Assembly: GCA_031216445.1 (NCBI GenBank)
Contig: CM062219.1
Coordinates: forward strand, 18,783,001 to 18,847,000
Origin: Lateolabrax maculatus
Lineage: Eukaryota > Chordata > Actinopteri > Acropomatiformes > Lateolabracidae
Direction: 5' to 3'
Length of the DNA stretch: 64,000 bases
Below the pieces are notes generated by a model. It did not search any database. It saw only the letters and a list, made by a program, of their open reading frames with translations, and was not told the DNA's origin. This document shows positions 34,714 to 47,745 of this stretch, piece by piece. Position 1 is the stretch's first letter; each line of letters opens with the position of its first letter. Both the position numbers and the translations under genes were made by a program.

Positions 34714-36234
34714 ATCGCTGTGTGTGAAGTTAATTTAAGGACATGTAGTGACAGGCTCTGGGAAAAAACAGCAGCATATAGTGGCGGGTGGTATGACAGT
34801 GATTCAGCTTCCTCACAGACAGAGAAGAAACTCACCTGACTGAGGTCTCTCTGGATAATTGAGAATGTGTCTGTGACACCAGACTGATTAGTCTTAAACA
34901 AGGGGAGGCATGTTTTTTTGTAAATTATTGAGTGTTTGTGTGCATGTGTGTATGCATATACTGTATCTGTATGTATGGATATAATAAAGGTACAGTCATG
35001 TTACGAATGTTTGCGAATATTTGCTCCGTCTCCTATTTTTTTTATTGAAAATGGAGAAGTCTTCATTCTAACAGTTTAGTGTAACATTGAGCGTCGCCCT
35101 CACATACTTTTTACAGTTTTTATCGCTCTGTTCAATATTTATTTATTACACACTGAGACATCACGTCCTTTTTTAAGTGAAGTCAATTTTCTTGTATACA
35201 AAATGACGAATTTCTCATGTTGTTTAAAATCTGTATAGCACCCTCCATCCTTATATCCTCAATTCAGAAGCAAAAACCTCAGGAAGAGCAATAGAGGAGG
35301 GATCCCTCTTCCTTGTCATGTCTACAAAAAAGACCAAAATAACAACAGTAAAATTACAATTTGGAAAAACAGAACGACAATATGAGATTGATAGACTGCA
35401 AACATTTATGAAAAGTACAGATCAGGGAGGACATCAAGCAACTTTCGGGTGCCACAAAAACTGATCAGACCTGAGCCACACAACCTTCCCTCCAGCTGGA
35501 GGAAAGACTGTACAAACACACAAGAGGCAAAACTCAAGGACACCATTCACCAGAGTGAGAGGACAAGGACGTCATTCACACATGCGGAGATAGACACTTA
35601 TTATCCTAATTGTGTGATAAAGTACAGGTCAGGGGAGGCATTTTAAGATATTACTATTACTGAAGAGTGCCTTAATACTCAGTGTCTAACATGCTGTGAC
35701 TAGTTTGTTTTGAGTTACAACATACAGGATATCATAGTATCTTCACTATTTTTTGACACCAGTTTGTGCTTTTAATCATCTGGTACGACCACTAAATGCT
35801 TCATTACATTTCATGTTTTCGAAGAGTTATATATCTCTGTTTTCATTCTAAATGCATATTCTGGAAGTCTTATTTCAAAACTCCCCATAAACTGAGAAGT
35901 TTAGCAACCCATTCACACAGTTTACCAACCTAACCTAATTCTGTTAATTAAAATTAAAGTATTCTCCACTAAAATCTCCGTTCACACATTTTGTTTGGAT
36001 AACTCAAAATATTTTGTTTCACAGCCTGCTGACTTGCTGAAGATTGAGGTGTCAGTATGAAAACATGAGAAGGGGGCTGGGTGGGTTGTATCCAGACAGA
36101 CATGCATTCTTTGAATTCTCGTGTAATTTACATGTTACACTTTCAGCAGCGTTGAGACGACAGATTCATTAAACTTGATTGACTCATAAAGTGTCTGAGT
36201 CTGTCTGATACTGGCTGGGTACATACAGGTATAC

Positions 36235-36237
<3 letters not shown>

Positions 36238-36274
<37 letters not shown>
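36238..36274 (+). repeat. (CA)n microsatellite
   Basis: Pure CA run of about 36 bp. Confidence 0.95.
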
Positions 36275-36279
<5 letters not shown>

Positions 36280-37949
36280 ATATAGAGATGCAGAGTTGGT
36301 TACATCTAAGTTCTCCAACAAACAAAACCAGACACACAAACCTACAAATTTCTGATCTAAAAACAGACAACACAAACATGAATATACCAACTTGATCCCC
36401 AGTACTTCTCTGAGATATCAAAACACTGTCCAAACACAGCCACTACAGAGCCAGATATTTCCCTCAGAAGGTGGGGGAGACCAAACTTGAGCTAAAAGGA
36501 GGGTGAATATTGGACCTACATTCTTTAGGTGGACACAAACACGACTCGTATGACGGATAATGTCTGTTGGATGCATAAGTGAGCAACTATTTTCTATATA
36601 AAGTGACAATATGTCAATGTTGTGTTTACAGCTTGTTTCGCTGCAGCCCAAAATGATCAATTAAAGCAGCTTAATGCAGAAAATCCTGAGTACTGTATTG
36701 TAACTTAAAAACCAAATAAATCTCCACAGTGTACTTAGAATGAGTATTGTATTAACACACTTTCTGAATGACCAATTAGATTCCTGTAATAAAATCATAT
36801 GATATATATACTTTAAAAGACACAATCAAATGACAAGCTTATCTCTCATTATACACTGAATTGTAAAATTGGTCAAATACTTGCTAAATGCAGGTGGTCA
36901 CAAGCAGCAGAAGTGCCCCAACCCAACAAGACTCATTCCCACCGGACATTCAAGACAAAATATATCACAGCAAAGCTCTCCCGTTTTGCTGGGCAACATA
37001 AGGTGGATATAAAAGTCACAGTATTTCCTGCTTTGGCCACATTTCTAATGGGCCCAAATCAATAATTCAGAATAGATAAATAAATATTAATTTGATGCAT
37101 TGCACACACCAATTTCTGAACACACACAAACATAAAAAAGCACACTTGTGGGAAGAGTGGGTTGACACACACATGCAGATCGCACATCGACAGTCTGATT
37201 ATAGTAACACAGTGTGTCATCGCTCCGATGGTACAGACATGTTGAACTCTGACAGCTTGATGAGTTCTGAGGCCTCAGAATCACAAACGTACAATTACAC
37301 AGCAAATCAAAGCTTTCTACTTCTACCGACACACTGAGGTATGTCGCATGTGAAAGCAGCAGGAACGTCCTGTCATGCTCAGTCTTGTACGAGCCCGGAG
37401 AGCCGTCGCTGTTTGATAACTTAAGTTAATAGATCTTAAATGTCTGTGGAGTTGGTGTGTATATGTCCTCACCATTAAACTACAGAACCTTGTGACTTTG
37501 TATCAGGTTAAGTGATTGTCTTCTGACTCTTTCTTTTTCTGTTTGTTCATCAAATAATGTTTTTGTATATCATTGTCATTCATTTTATTGTGCAAACCTT
37601 GAGCCCCGAAAGCTGAACCAGAGTGTGTGTGTCTGCGCGTGTGTAAACCTGAGTGATCTGGCGTTTGTTGTATTGAAAGACAAATAAAGCAGCATGAGAC
37701 ATGTCTGGGATGAATGTGTCAGGACATGCTGGATAAAGTTTTCTACCTCTTTTTCCACCCAGTGTGAAAAATGTAATGTCTATGTATGTGTCTGAGATCA
37801 TTTCTTGCCTCGTGTTTATGTTTCTGACTGTATTTATGTTTTACTGCCACTTGAGATTTTTTAAATGCACTGTGCCCCAAGTCCATTCTTTCTAGTATAT
37901 TCATACTACATAAACACTATCTGCTAAACTAGATGATGCACTAATATAG

Positions 37950-37991
37950 CTCTCTCTCTCTCTCTCTCTGTGTGTGTATATACACACACAG

Positions 37992-38023
<32 letters not shown>
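37950..38023 (+). repeat. Compound (CT)n-(GT)n-(CA)n microsatellite
   Basis: A CT run is followed by GTGTGTGTATATACACACAC and a CA run. The GT-TATA-CA part is self-complementary and could extrude as a hairpin. Confidence 0.9.
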
Positions 38024-38025
<2 letters not shown>

Positions 38026-39507
38026 TAGTTTATTTTGACTTATTCCAACATACAGTAACCAACTGCTATAAAAACTCACAAAATAACCTAATTTGTATTA
38101 ATCTGCAAATGAAAGTAATCCCTTAGAGATGCACTATTTATTCCTGTTTGAGTAACATTTGATATAAACTACAGTGCCCAGCTGTTTTAGAAAATTACTG
38201 AGACGTTTTTTAAATTAAATGTTATTTTGGTCAGCCATTATTAAAGATTGACAGACAGGGCCAGGGTCAGACATTGTGTATTGTGAGGTACACTAACACA
38301 TTGTTGGTTCTGGTCTTAACATGGTATTTTTTGACAACAAAAAAAATTAAATACCAGCCTTATCCTTCAACTGGTAGATTAACATGAAGCAACAGTACCG
38401 TTGCATTGGTTACATGCAGTTACACCTTCAGCACTGATTTACACTGACCATGTATACACAGGCAATTCAGGAAGTTCTTGCAATTATTTGTGTGTAAATG
38501 TGTGTTTGTGTTTATTTGAGGGTGCTTGTTTGTCTAGGTCATTAATTATCAAAGTGTTCAGCCAAAATAACCCATGAAAAGAAATCAGATGGTAAGAAAT
38601 TATACATGAACAGACAAATAAAATGTCCCTGATTAGTAGCAGCAAACTTTTGCCTGTTCTCTGGTGACTCTGGTGAATATCAGGCGTGGCTCAGTTAAAG
38701 TCCTCTGTGGGCCCCTGGCCAGGTGAGTGCAGTGAACTGTGAACGGGGCAGTTTCAAAAAAGTTATAAAGAGGAAACCAGTCGACATCAATCGGCCCGGA
38801 GAAGACGAAAATGTCAACTAAGACAAACCGCTGCAGCAACAATGAAAAACAGTAAAAACATCAAACGTGATGAGGGGAGGATGGACTGGTCTGGGACACT
38901 GGCTCCTGTAAGGCCTCCTACAGTTTCCAACGTCGGGAACAAAAACAAATCTGAATGGTGTGAACCGTTTATTTGGAAAAACACAAAAGTGTTGTTTCAT
39001 AGTTCAATAAAATTGTCCCCCAAAAAAAGGAACCAAAGTGCAACTAAAAACAGACCAAGTCGACTAATATTTACAATGAAAGGTTTTTCTTTTAACTCGT
39101 GTGTGTGTGTGTGTTCATATCTCTTCCCCTCTGTTTGTGTGTGTGTGCATTTGTTAAGTATCTGTCTCAGTGTGCATGCATTCATTTGTGCGTTACGGTT
39201 AGTTTCCAGGCTTTCTGTGTCTTCTTGTCTACTCGTGTTCTTGTGATTGCAATGATTGGTGGGTTTGTCACTCTGAACAACACCTTTCACATTATGTGTC
39301 ATATAAACTATATGAGGTGATAATATGTCAATGTTGTGTTTAAAGCTTGATTCGCTGACCCCCGTTTGTACAAAATAATCAATTAACGCAACCTTAATGG
39401 AGCCTGTTTGACCATTGGTTGTTGGTCAATGAAGAGCGATAATGTAAGTGTGTGTGTCTAAAGCATAGCTGGACAAGCCGTGTAATATGATGTTTGAAAC
39501 TTAAACT

Positions 39508-39612
39508 GCGTGCCCTGGTAGCTCACTGGGTAGAGCTCATACCATTAAGGCTTAGTCCCCTTTGCGGGCCCTTTGCTGCATGTCATCCCCTCTCTCTCCC
39601 CTGCCTTCATAT
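39508..39612 (+). mobile_element. tRNA-derived SINE relic
   Basis: 'TGGTAGCTCACTGGGTAGAGC' is a tRNA-like A box. It is followed after a degenerate B-box region by 'CCCTTTGCTGCATGTCATCCCCTCTCTCTCCCC', the characteristic tail seen in teleost tRNA-derived SINEs as I recall them. The copy is old and shortened between the two boxes. Confidence 0.7.
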
Positions 39613-39810
39613 CATAATAATGTAATTAAAATCATAATAAAGTAATAATAATGATAACAATTATAATCAAACAGAACATCAAGATTCTCGCAACTGATGC
39701 AAAAGAGAAGTGTGTAAGTCATTTATTTATATGTGCATTGTTTCTCTTTGTTTCTTTGTCAGGACTGAAACTCACTTTCTCAATACCACCTAGAATGAGC
39801 TGAACTGGAG

Positions 39811-39848
<38 letters not shown>
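39811..39848 (+). repeat. (CA)n microsatellite
   Basis: AC run with one AAAC interruption. Confidence 0.95.
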
Positions 39849-40125
39849 GTATTGTGGTGCTGATGTCATTGGTCTTTTTCTACTTGAAGCCTCCTGTTAA
39901 ATGCATGTGAGGGGCCTCGATCCCTGTGGTCGCCTCAGTGTGGAAATATTCCTTTTAATAGCAACTTCGGGATATTTGTGCATTCACACAAACTGCTGCG
40001 TTACTCTTTAATAGAACGTTAGTCCATCAAGTTCTGTTATCGTAAAAAACACATATGAGAGTGTTAATGGGTGCTGGGCGAGATCAGATGTGGTCTGGCT
40101 GCTGGTGGAGATGGAACAACTCGCA

Positions 40126-40126
<1 letters not shown>

Positions 40127-40158
<32 letters not shown>
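40127..40158 (+). repeat. (CA)n microsatellite
   Basis: AC run of about 32 bp. It explains the repetitive His/Thr ORFs seen in several frames here. Confidence 0.95.
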
Positions 40159-40160
<2 letters not shown>

Positions 40161-40929
40161 AAAGACATGTACATATACAATGCATGCAAACACACACGCA
40201 GATACAAAAGCGCGCACACACTCTCCAGGCTGGAAATGTGGTGGAACACTGGCTGGCAGACAGTGGAACAAGACATAAATGAGAAGAGTGTGAAACCCAC
40301 TATGATAAGGATTTTCCCAGACTGTGTGTGTGCGCATGTTTTTGTATTTCTATGAGGACAAAGATGAGAAAAACCGACATCTCCTTGCTGCATCTCATCT
40401 ATTCTGCAGATTAAAGGACCTTTACTGTGTTTGACACGTTTCAGCCCACTGACTACAAATCACATGTACGCAACTGCTGACCATCTTCATACAGGAGGTT
40501 TAAGAACATTTGATACCTTACCGTGCATTAGGAAGGGATTTTTTAATGGCCAGTGTGAACAGGAGGAAGAAATACAGCAAACAAAACCCGTTTCAATGTT
40601 TATGTGGCCACCTGCTGATTGTTTCAAGGCCATATTTCCCTAAGATTTAAACAATTTTTGTTGTCTAAATAAGAACAAAATCACCAATGTTGTTTGCTCT
40701 AGCATCTTCAGACAAATGTATTTAATCATACGGCTCTTCTAGACTTTCCAAATTATATTGAACTAAATGGGTCAAATCCTGACAATATAAAGTCAACCCT
40801 GTGGCGAGAGGAGGAGAGTGGGCAGATCAGTGGATCTGTGGATCTGCCCCATGGAGATCTCATGGCTATGTGCTGGATTTTCTGCACCTGTTAGCAATGG
40901 CTCTGGCTGAAAAACACCAGAACTCAATA

Positions 40930-40969
40930 ATAAGTGCGGTTGTCCACTAACTTCTGGCCATATAGTGTA
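40930..40969 (+). mobile_element. Right end of a Tc1/mariner-type MITE
   Basis: 'TTGTCCACTAACTTCTGGCCATATAGTGTA' matches the right terminal repeat of the element at 33707-34054. The left end was not found. Confidence 0.5.
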
Positions 40970-41833
40970 CAACGACCCTGTGATCAGAAGTGATTATCCA
41001 GGTAATGTAGCCAGATACAGACTGTAGGTTATTATCAGGTGTAAATGGGATCTGTGTGATGAAAGAGCAAGCTGGACAGAGACAAGCAAAAAGAGGGAAA
41101 GATGATGACAAACAGAACAAACAGAAACCGAGATAAAGACAGAAACTGAAAGAGAAAGAGAAGAAAAGAAGAAACAGTAACAGTCACACACAATAAACAA
41201 ACATGACCCAGCTCCTTCACTTTTCACTAAACAAAATGTCTGGCAAAATAAAAAAAAATAACAAAACTCACATCACATAACAACGACTTACGCCTAATTG
41301 TTTTCTGTTTTACTGACTGAGCTAAAACAATGGTGAAACCGGCCACAGTTTGGATCTTTTCTGCCTAAATTTTGCATAAACAAAGTCTGGATAAGCCACG
41401 GTGGTTGAGGCAGGAAATAAATACATTGTGAAACAGACAAGGCTCCGGCTTTATGTGGCTGGGGTTGCCTATCCGCCACGTATAACAGCCAACTGCTGGA
41501 CCTCTGCAACACAAACACAGAGCTCAGTAAGAATAATACAGTTAATCTGGTGGAAAGCTCTTAAATGAAAACAGTCGCCTACTGGAGACGGGCTCCCAAA
41601 CAGAGCCGGGAAGAGGACCCAAACCCGGCAACCCAAGAAACAATTCATCTGGGATGTTGTTGACATGGTTTTCAAGTTCCACATGAAATATAAAATAACC
41701 AATAAGAGGAAGAGGGGAACAAACAGCTTGAAGTAAAACATGTTTTTGAAAAACAAATAAATAAAAATTGTTCCTTCAGACTTTTTATCACTTCCTGATG
41801 TGATTCTTTACTTGCTGACCACAGGTTCACAAA

Positions 41834-41874
41834 ACACACACACACACCGCACACACACACACACACACACACAC
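41834..41874 (+). repeat. (CA)n microsatellite
   Basis: CA run interrupted once by CCG. Confidence 0.95.
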
Positions 41875-42027
41875 CTACATACACACCCACAGGTCTGCAG
41901 TATTCTTAGCTTCCACCCCCAGTTTCCACCATGACTGGGTGGCCGTTCACTTCCTGTATCTGGCATCTGCAGTGTCTCTCTTCCTGGAGCCAGCGGCAAA
42001 TTTCCACTGAATGACATGGCTTTTATT

Positions 42028-42050
42028 GTGTGTGTGTGTGTGTGTGTGTA
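42028..42050 (+). repeat. (TG)n microsatellite
   Basis: Pure TG run of about 22 bp. Confidence 0.9.
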
Positions 42051-45000
42051 AGTCAGTGATGTACAGTACATGTTCACGCACATGACACGTTTTAGGATCA
42101 TATAGACACATTTGTCATTTGAAAACAGTGCATCCAAACTTTATCTTCATCTTAATCATTTTCAACTTTCAACAATCATATTAACTGTTAAGAAAAGGTT
42201 TTCTCGACAGTTGTCCCTTTTGACAACACTTTATTAGAAGAGTCCAGTGTTGAAACAAAAGGCTTTTGCTGCCTTCAAAAGAGTGGGTTAACATCTTTCA
42301 GTCCTTTTCCAAACTGTCAGAAATCAGCATCAGCATCAGCTTGAAAAGAGAGTCAGACTGTACATGACTCATGACTTTCATTCGTACCTAAGAGAAAATT
42401 GTAAATACAAGAAAAATGGCCCTTCAGGTTGGATCTGTTTGAACAAGTGCTTCTAACATGGGGTTTTGAGTAAGTCATGCTGATGTCCATCACGCTCTGC
42501 ACAGCTGACTTGAACTCTGGTTTTGTTTGTTCAGCTGATGACGGTGACATTTAAATTCTGATGGGTCCAAACACAGCACTTGTGTTTGGATGGCTAAAAT
42601 AGGAGAGAACTGTCGTTCTGTTCAGAACATAATCTTCTCAAACTACAAGGAACAAACACCAACATTATGTGCTGGAGGAGAATGAGGTCTAACTGAAATT
42701 GTCCTCCCTGGAAGGCTGAGGAGAACAAAAACAAGGTTGAGACTGATGCTAATATTCAGCTGTGTCTTCTTCAACATACTCAATCCAACATGTTACACAA
42801 GTTAGACACAAGATAGATTTATTTTGACTCTCCTACTGCCAAAAAAGAAAAATAATAATAATATTAAATGGTAGGATGACATCTCACCCAACTCTGTCCA
42901 ATAAAGGCTCTACTTGTGCATCCTTCGACCTCTGTTTACGAACCCTGGTTTGGTTGTAGAGGAGCCCTGTGAACCTAAACAGACTAAATATGACAACAGT
43001 AATAAAGCAAACGCTGGTTCAGACCAAAGAAAATAAACTTTAGTGGTAACAATCTTTGCCTAAATGGCAATAGTTGTGGAGATGCTGGTTTGCTGAAGGG
43101 TGCTGTATTGTCCTTCAGTTTGTCAGCAGCGCTGAAGTATGATTGTCATGTGGGGAAACACTGCTGGTGTTTAATCAGAGGGGAATTACAAGATTGAAAC
43201 AGCCGTTTGGGTTCTTTGAGTTTCTATTTACAGTACAATCCTGAAAATGCTGATCAGAGAGAAAGATGTCACACTTTGTTTCATGCATTCATTCACTCAT
43301 AGTTTCACCTGAGACATTTTGTCTTCCAATGTGTCTTGGCGCATCCTAATAAAACTACCAATCATTTACAATCATTTCCTCCCTAACCTACAGTTTGGCC
43401 TTTTTCAAAGATTGCGGTGGAAGACATTCATAGGTGGCCTTGTTTTCTACACTGAGACGTCACACACAGGTGAAAAGCACAGAAAAACAGAAACTATCAT
43501 GTGTATTTATCATGAACCAGGCTGTTAACACAAACCTAAATAATAATAGAATAAAAGGAATTCTTCTTCTTCTTGCTTTTTCTACTTCATACCTGCACAG
43601 ACTGTGTAATGTAGCCAGAGTTGAACATAAGCGAAAACAAAACGTCATGCCATGCTACGGTCACGTGGCCAGTATGTCTAACAACATGGAGCAAGTTAAA
43701 GACAGGCTCATCAGATATCAGACATGCAGCACCACTTCAAACCTTCTGCTTCCTGCTTTTTTGTAAAGCCGGCTTAACTACTACAACTAGGTGTAGCTTT
43801 TTATGTCATTATAAAAATTGGACAGCCAATTAATTACATTGCTACACAATTCTCCCACAAGAGCTCAGACTTGAAGTTTATTTTTGTTTTTTTGTTTGTG
43901 CTTCTGTTAGGTCACATTTAGCCACAGTTTCATTTTCAGCTACTGTAACTACTAACCCCAATCTTTGCTGTTCCACACTCTAGCTTTTCCTCTCTTTCAG
44001 ATTCACTCTGACATTGCAGCAGGTTGCCTGTCACTAATTACAGATGGTCTTTTACTCTGCAGAAGTCTGGCACTGAAACAAGGCCACTGGGTTTCCTGCC
44101 AATCCCAACTGCACAGTCTGTATATAGACCAGTAAAGCTGCATGCATGAAGGCGCTTTTCTGAGAGACGTATTCCGCCTGTTTCCACTGGCTGTGGATGA
44201 GACTTGTATAGTAAAACTCTCTGGTGTTTGCAACGCAGGAATTCCTCATACAGTAGTAGAGTCCAACACAAAACCAAGGGATCCATAGTCAAGTTAAGAC
44301 TCCTGAAATAAAATAACTTGAGCATCAGGCCTGTTGCCACCAAGGGACGTGGATGTTAATTTAGTAGAGTGCGTCCTGCAGTGGTGAAGGATGAGCTGAT
44401 GCCCACAACACCTATGACTATGACTATGTTAAAGTACTAACAGGAGTATTAAAAGGACTGTGAAAATCATTTTTGATCATTGTGCAATAACATTTTGGGA
44501 ATATTTGAGTTGCAAGTCATCTGGAAAAAAACAGTTGAAGGAATTCTTCCTGTGGACCTCGGGTCCGAGATAAGACGTCCTTCGTACATTTACGATGGTT
44601 TTATTTGACCTTGCCCTTCCGTTATGGTTGTGGTTTGGATCATTTATGTGAGAGACTGTGGTGATTGGCAAAATGTTCAAACACTTTCTTCCAAATTTGG
44701 CTGTTTATTGGTGCTATGATTGGACAAAACTGCAAGAGAAATAATAAGGGATTGGATACGTTTGCATTCGTTCAGTTTCCTGGAAGGGATGTTTAGTAAG
44801 ATGGTGTACAATTTGCTCTCACGCTGAGCTCAGATTTTACCCTCCAGAGAATCAGGGGAGAATTCTGGTCCAGGTCCTCGTTTCATGCCAACAGCGGCAA
44901 TAATCTGGTTGTACCACGATAACAGTAGGCGCCGCCAAAACTCCAGTCGGTGCCGTTAAACCGCTGCAGAAGAAAACTGTGTTACAAGATGGTGTGATTA

Positions 45001-45852
45001 AAAGAGCTCCAGTCAAACCTCAAACGAAGGTCTGACTGGAGCTGGGACTGGAGAAGCGTAACAGTCTCCTCATTTGTCTGCGTTATTTTTGTCTGCTGCT
45101 ATTTTCCGTCTCTCCAGCAGATCAGAAGCTTCAATGAATGTTTAAGTCACATGCTTCATGTACATCATCATTTATTCGCTAAGTCTGTTTCCATTTAGAT
45201 TTTATCGAGCAACTTTTCCACCTCACCGTTTTCATAATGTGCCAGGAATCTGTTTTGAGATAGACACATTTCTGTTTTCATTTCTACTGGCATGCGTGGG
45301 TGTTGGTCATTCTCTTTACAGTCTGAAAAAGTTTCTGCCTTTCTTCCATCTCAGACTCGAAACTCGTCACATCTTCATCATCTTCATGAATCATATCTTG
45401 TTTCAAATCTTCCATTGGATAGGTCTTAATCTCTCTTATAACTAAATCATCTTCCACTGCTCTGCTTAGATCTTCATCTTACATTTTGTGCCACTTCTCC
45501 TACATTATTTTCTCCCAGAAGAGTACTGCTCGGCCACTTGTAATGACATGCCTCTAAATATAGAAATTGCTTTCTCTCCAGACGCCTGTGTGAGGATCTT
45601 CAGCTAAATGCAGGATATTTCTCCAGCTCTGGTGAAGCTTAGCCTTAAAGAAAGTGGACCCCAACAGGAGGTGCAAATTTGAGGTATATATTTTGCGTGT
45701 TTTTACACCGGGATATGCGTCAGTTTAATGCACTGAGACACAGAGCAGAGGCCTGAAGTATATGTTGAGCTTCCTGTCTGTGTGAGGAGCTCAGGGTGGT
45801 TCCCTAACAACCTTTCTCAGACATTCCTCTTCTAATTATGCCTGAGGAAGAA

Positions 45853-45853
<1 letters not shown>

Positions 45854-45904
<51 letters not shown>

Positions 45905-45936
45905 TGGGGTCGGGGGGTGGGGGGGGGGTGGGGGGG
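45854..45936 (+). repeat. (TG)n microsatellite followed by a G-rich tract
   Basis: About 50 bp of TG is followed by runs of 4 to 9 G separated by single bases. The G part satisfies a G-quadruplex pattern on the plus strand. Confidence 0.9.
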
Positions 45937-45981
45937 AGATAGTATAACATAGTAAAGTCTGCCAACATGTAAAGCTTGATG

Positions 45982-46019
45982 GCTGATGCTAATGACACTG
46001 TCGTGTCATTAGCATCAGC
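45982..46019. repeat. Perfect 17-bp inverted repeat with 4-nt loop
   Basis: Left arm GCTGATGCTAATGACAC (45982-45998), loop TGTC, right arm GTGTCATTAGCATCAGC (46003-46019). The arms are exactly complementary. It is not part of a recognised mobile element. Confidence 0.9.
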
Positions 46020-46960
46020 TCAGAAAATCTCTGCTCGGAGCTCTGTTTGGTTTGGCCCGCGTCTCAGACAAGATATTATGTCTTCTGTTGATTTGGTAGT
46101 CTGAGGGTGTAATTCATAGTATTTTGGATATCATTAGGGTGGAGCTGGATTTGGGTTCATTTCAACTCTCCATGTCTCCATGTCCATATAAATATGGGCA
46201 TTGTGCAACACTCCTTTTTGACTCAGTGCAACACTTGCTACGGTGTATGAGATGTTGTTACAGGAGTAACATGATGGATGACTTTAGGATTGCAACCAAC
46301 TAGAGGATTTTTATGAAACTGGATTGCATGGATGAGCTAAATGTATCGGAATAACACAATCTCATAAACCTACTAGAACAATATAATTGAAAATCAAACA
46401 TTCACACTTGAGATCTATGCATCCCTATAACAACTTAATCATTGAATATATTCATTATCTTTTTAAATGCTTTCATTGATAATTAGTTTGGTCTATAAAT
46501 GCCAGAAAATGGTGGAATATGCCCATTCCAAGTTCTCAGAGCCCAAGATGAGGTCTTTAAAAGTTTACTTTCATATAAATAAAGACATGCAGCAAGGCTC
46601 ACACTTCAGAGTCTGGAACCAGCACATTTTTTGTAATTTTTGCTTATAAATTATTATGAATGATTAATCGATTATCCAAACTGTTGTAAATTCATTTTCT
46701 GCCACACAACTAATCAACAAATTGTTCATAATTAATTGTTTTTACTGTATTAATTGCTTTTTGGGTAATAATCAAAGTGGATTAAAGATTATGAGATATC
46801 AGGAATTTCTGACAGTTGTATCTCCCACACCACTGGCTAAATGTCTGCAAAGCCAACATCACTGGAAGTTACATTTAAATAAAATGATATATTAACACTA
46901 ATACAATCAATTCAGCAAATTAAAAAGCAGCTTTCTCTTTTTGTTTGCCATGGTTAGTGT

Positions 46961-47745
46961 CACGGCCTGCCGTGATTTCTGTCATTTTTGTGTTAAATCT
47001 GATTTGCACAGCCCTTGTGTTTCCCTCCTTCAATGTGTGGTGTCCTTGCTTGCTTTCTTGGGTTCTCTGGTTTTCCCTGTTGCCTGGCATCACCCCGTTT
47101 GGAGATTTTTGTAAGTTTTGCTTGCAATAAACCTTTTTTTTTTTTTTCGACTTAATGTTTTGTGTCTGCGATTGGGTCCTTTCCCTGTGCTCCCTGTGCC
47201 TCCATGTCCCCCACCATGAGAGCAAGACCAGACCAGTCATGGACCCAGCAGCTTTATGATTTAAGTTGTACCTTAGTTTGTTTTTATGGAGAGTAGAAGC
47301 TTGCTCCCACTAATGAGCACAAGGACGCAGCTCGGAAGTTGGCATACCGGGAGGTAGCTGAGAAGCCATGGCTGAAGTGCTCTCTGCCTGGCTGGCTCCT
47401 GAATTTTGAGCCCTCGGATCATCAGCCCTCTGCTTCTCTGCCTGCACCTCAGCCTGCCTCTCTGCCCGCAACTCAACCTGTTTCTCTGCCTGCAACTCGG
47501 CCTGTTTCTCCGCCTACTCACAACGAAGCTAGGCTTTGTAAGCCTGCAGTCCACCCATCCAGAGCCAGCTCCAGACCCTAACCCTTCCCTGGGAACCCGA
47601 TTGGCCCGGGGTGGTCCTTGAAGCCACCAGACATTCAGGCTTCGGGGAAGGAAACCCAGAGGCCTTTCAGTTGTTCTGGCATCTGCCATCTTCTGTTCTG
47701 GTGTCGGGAGGACCCCGGCAGTCCCCCACCGTGACAGTTAGCCTC
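46961..47745 (+). mobile_element. Degraded retroelement-like repeat
   Basis: The 5' part (46961-47150) runs from 'GTCACGGCCTGCCGTGA' to an AATAAA and a T run, LTR-like in content. It is followed by CATGAGAGCAAGACCAGACCAGTCATGGACCCAGCAG, which resembles the leader and start of a retroelement gag gene. The frame is soon broken. A later stretch encodes tandem LPAPQPASLPATQPVSLPATRP, and the sequence ends near 'CCCCCACCGTGACAG'. No reverse transcriptase or second LTR was recognised, so it is a relic. Confidence 0.4.

Larger units (their letters stand above)
34560..46960. other. Gene-free stretch upstream of spp1
   Basis: No coding exon is supported. It is dominated by CA/TG/CT microsatellites, with a SINE relic at 39508-39612, a MITE end at 40930-40969 and a perfect hairpin at 45982-46019. 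Short ORFs here have low-complexity translations and are not believable genes. Confidence 0.5.

Noticed and set aside
34480..40393. Many ORFs rich in His/Thr or Cys/Val
   Set aside because: They are translations of CA/TG microsatellites.
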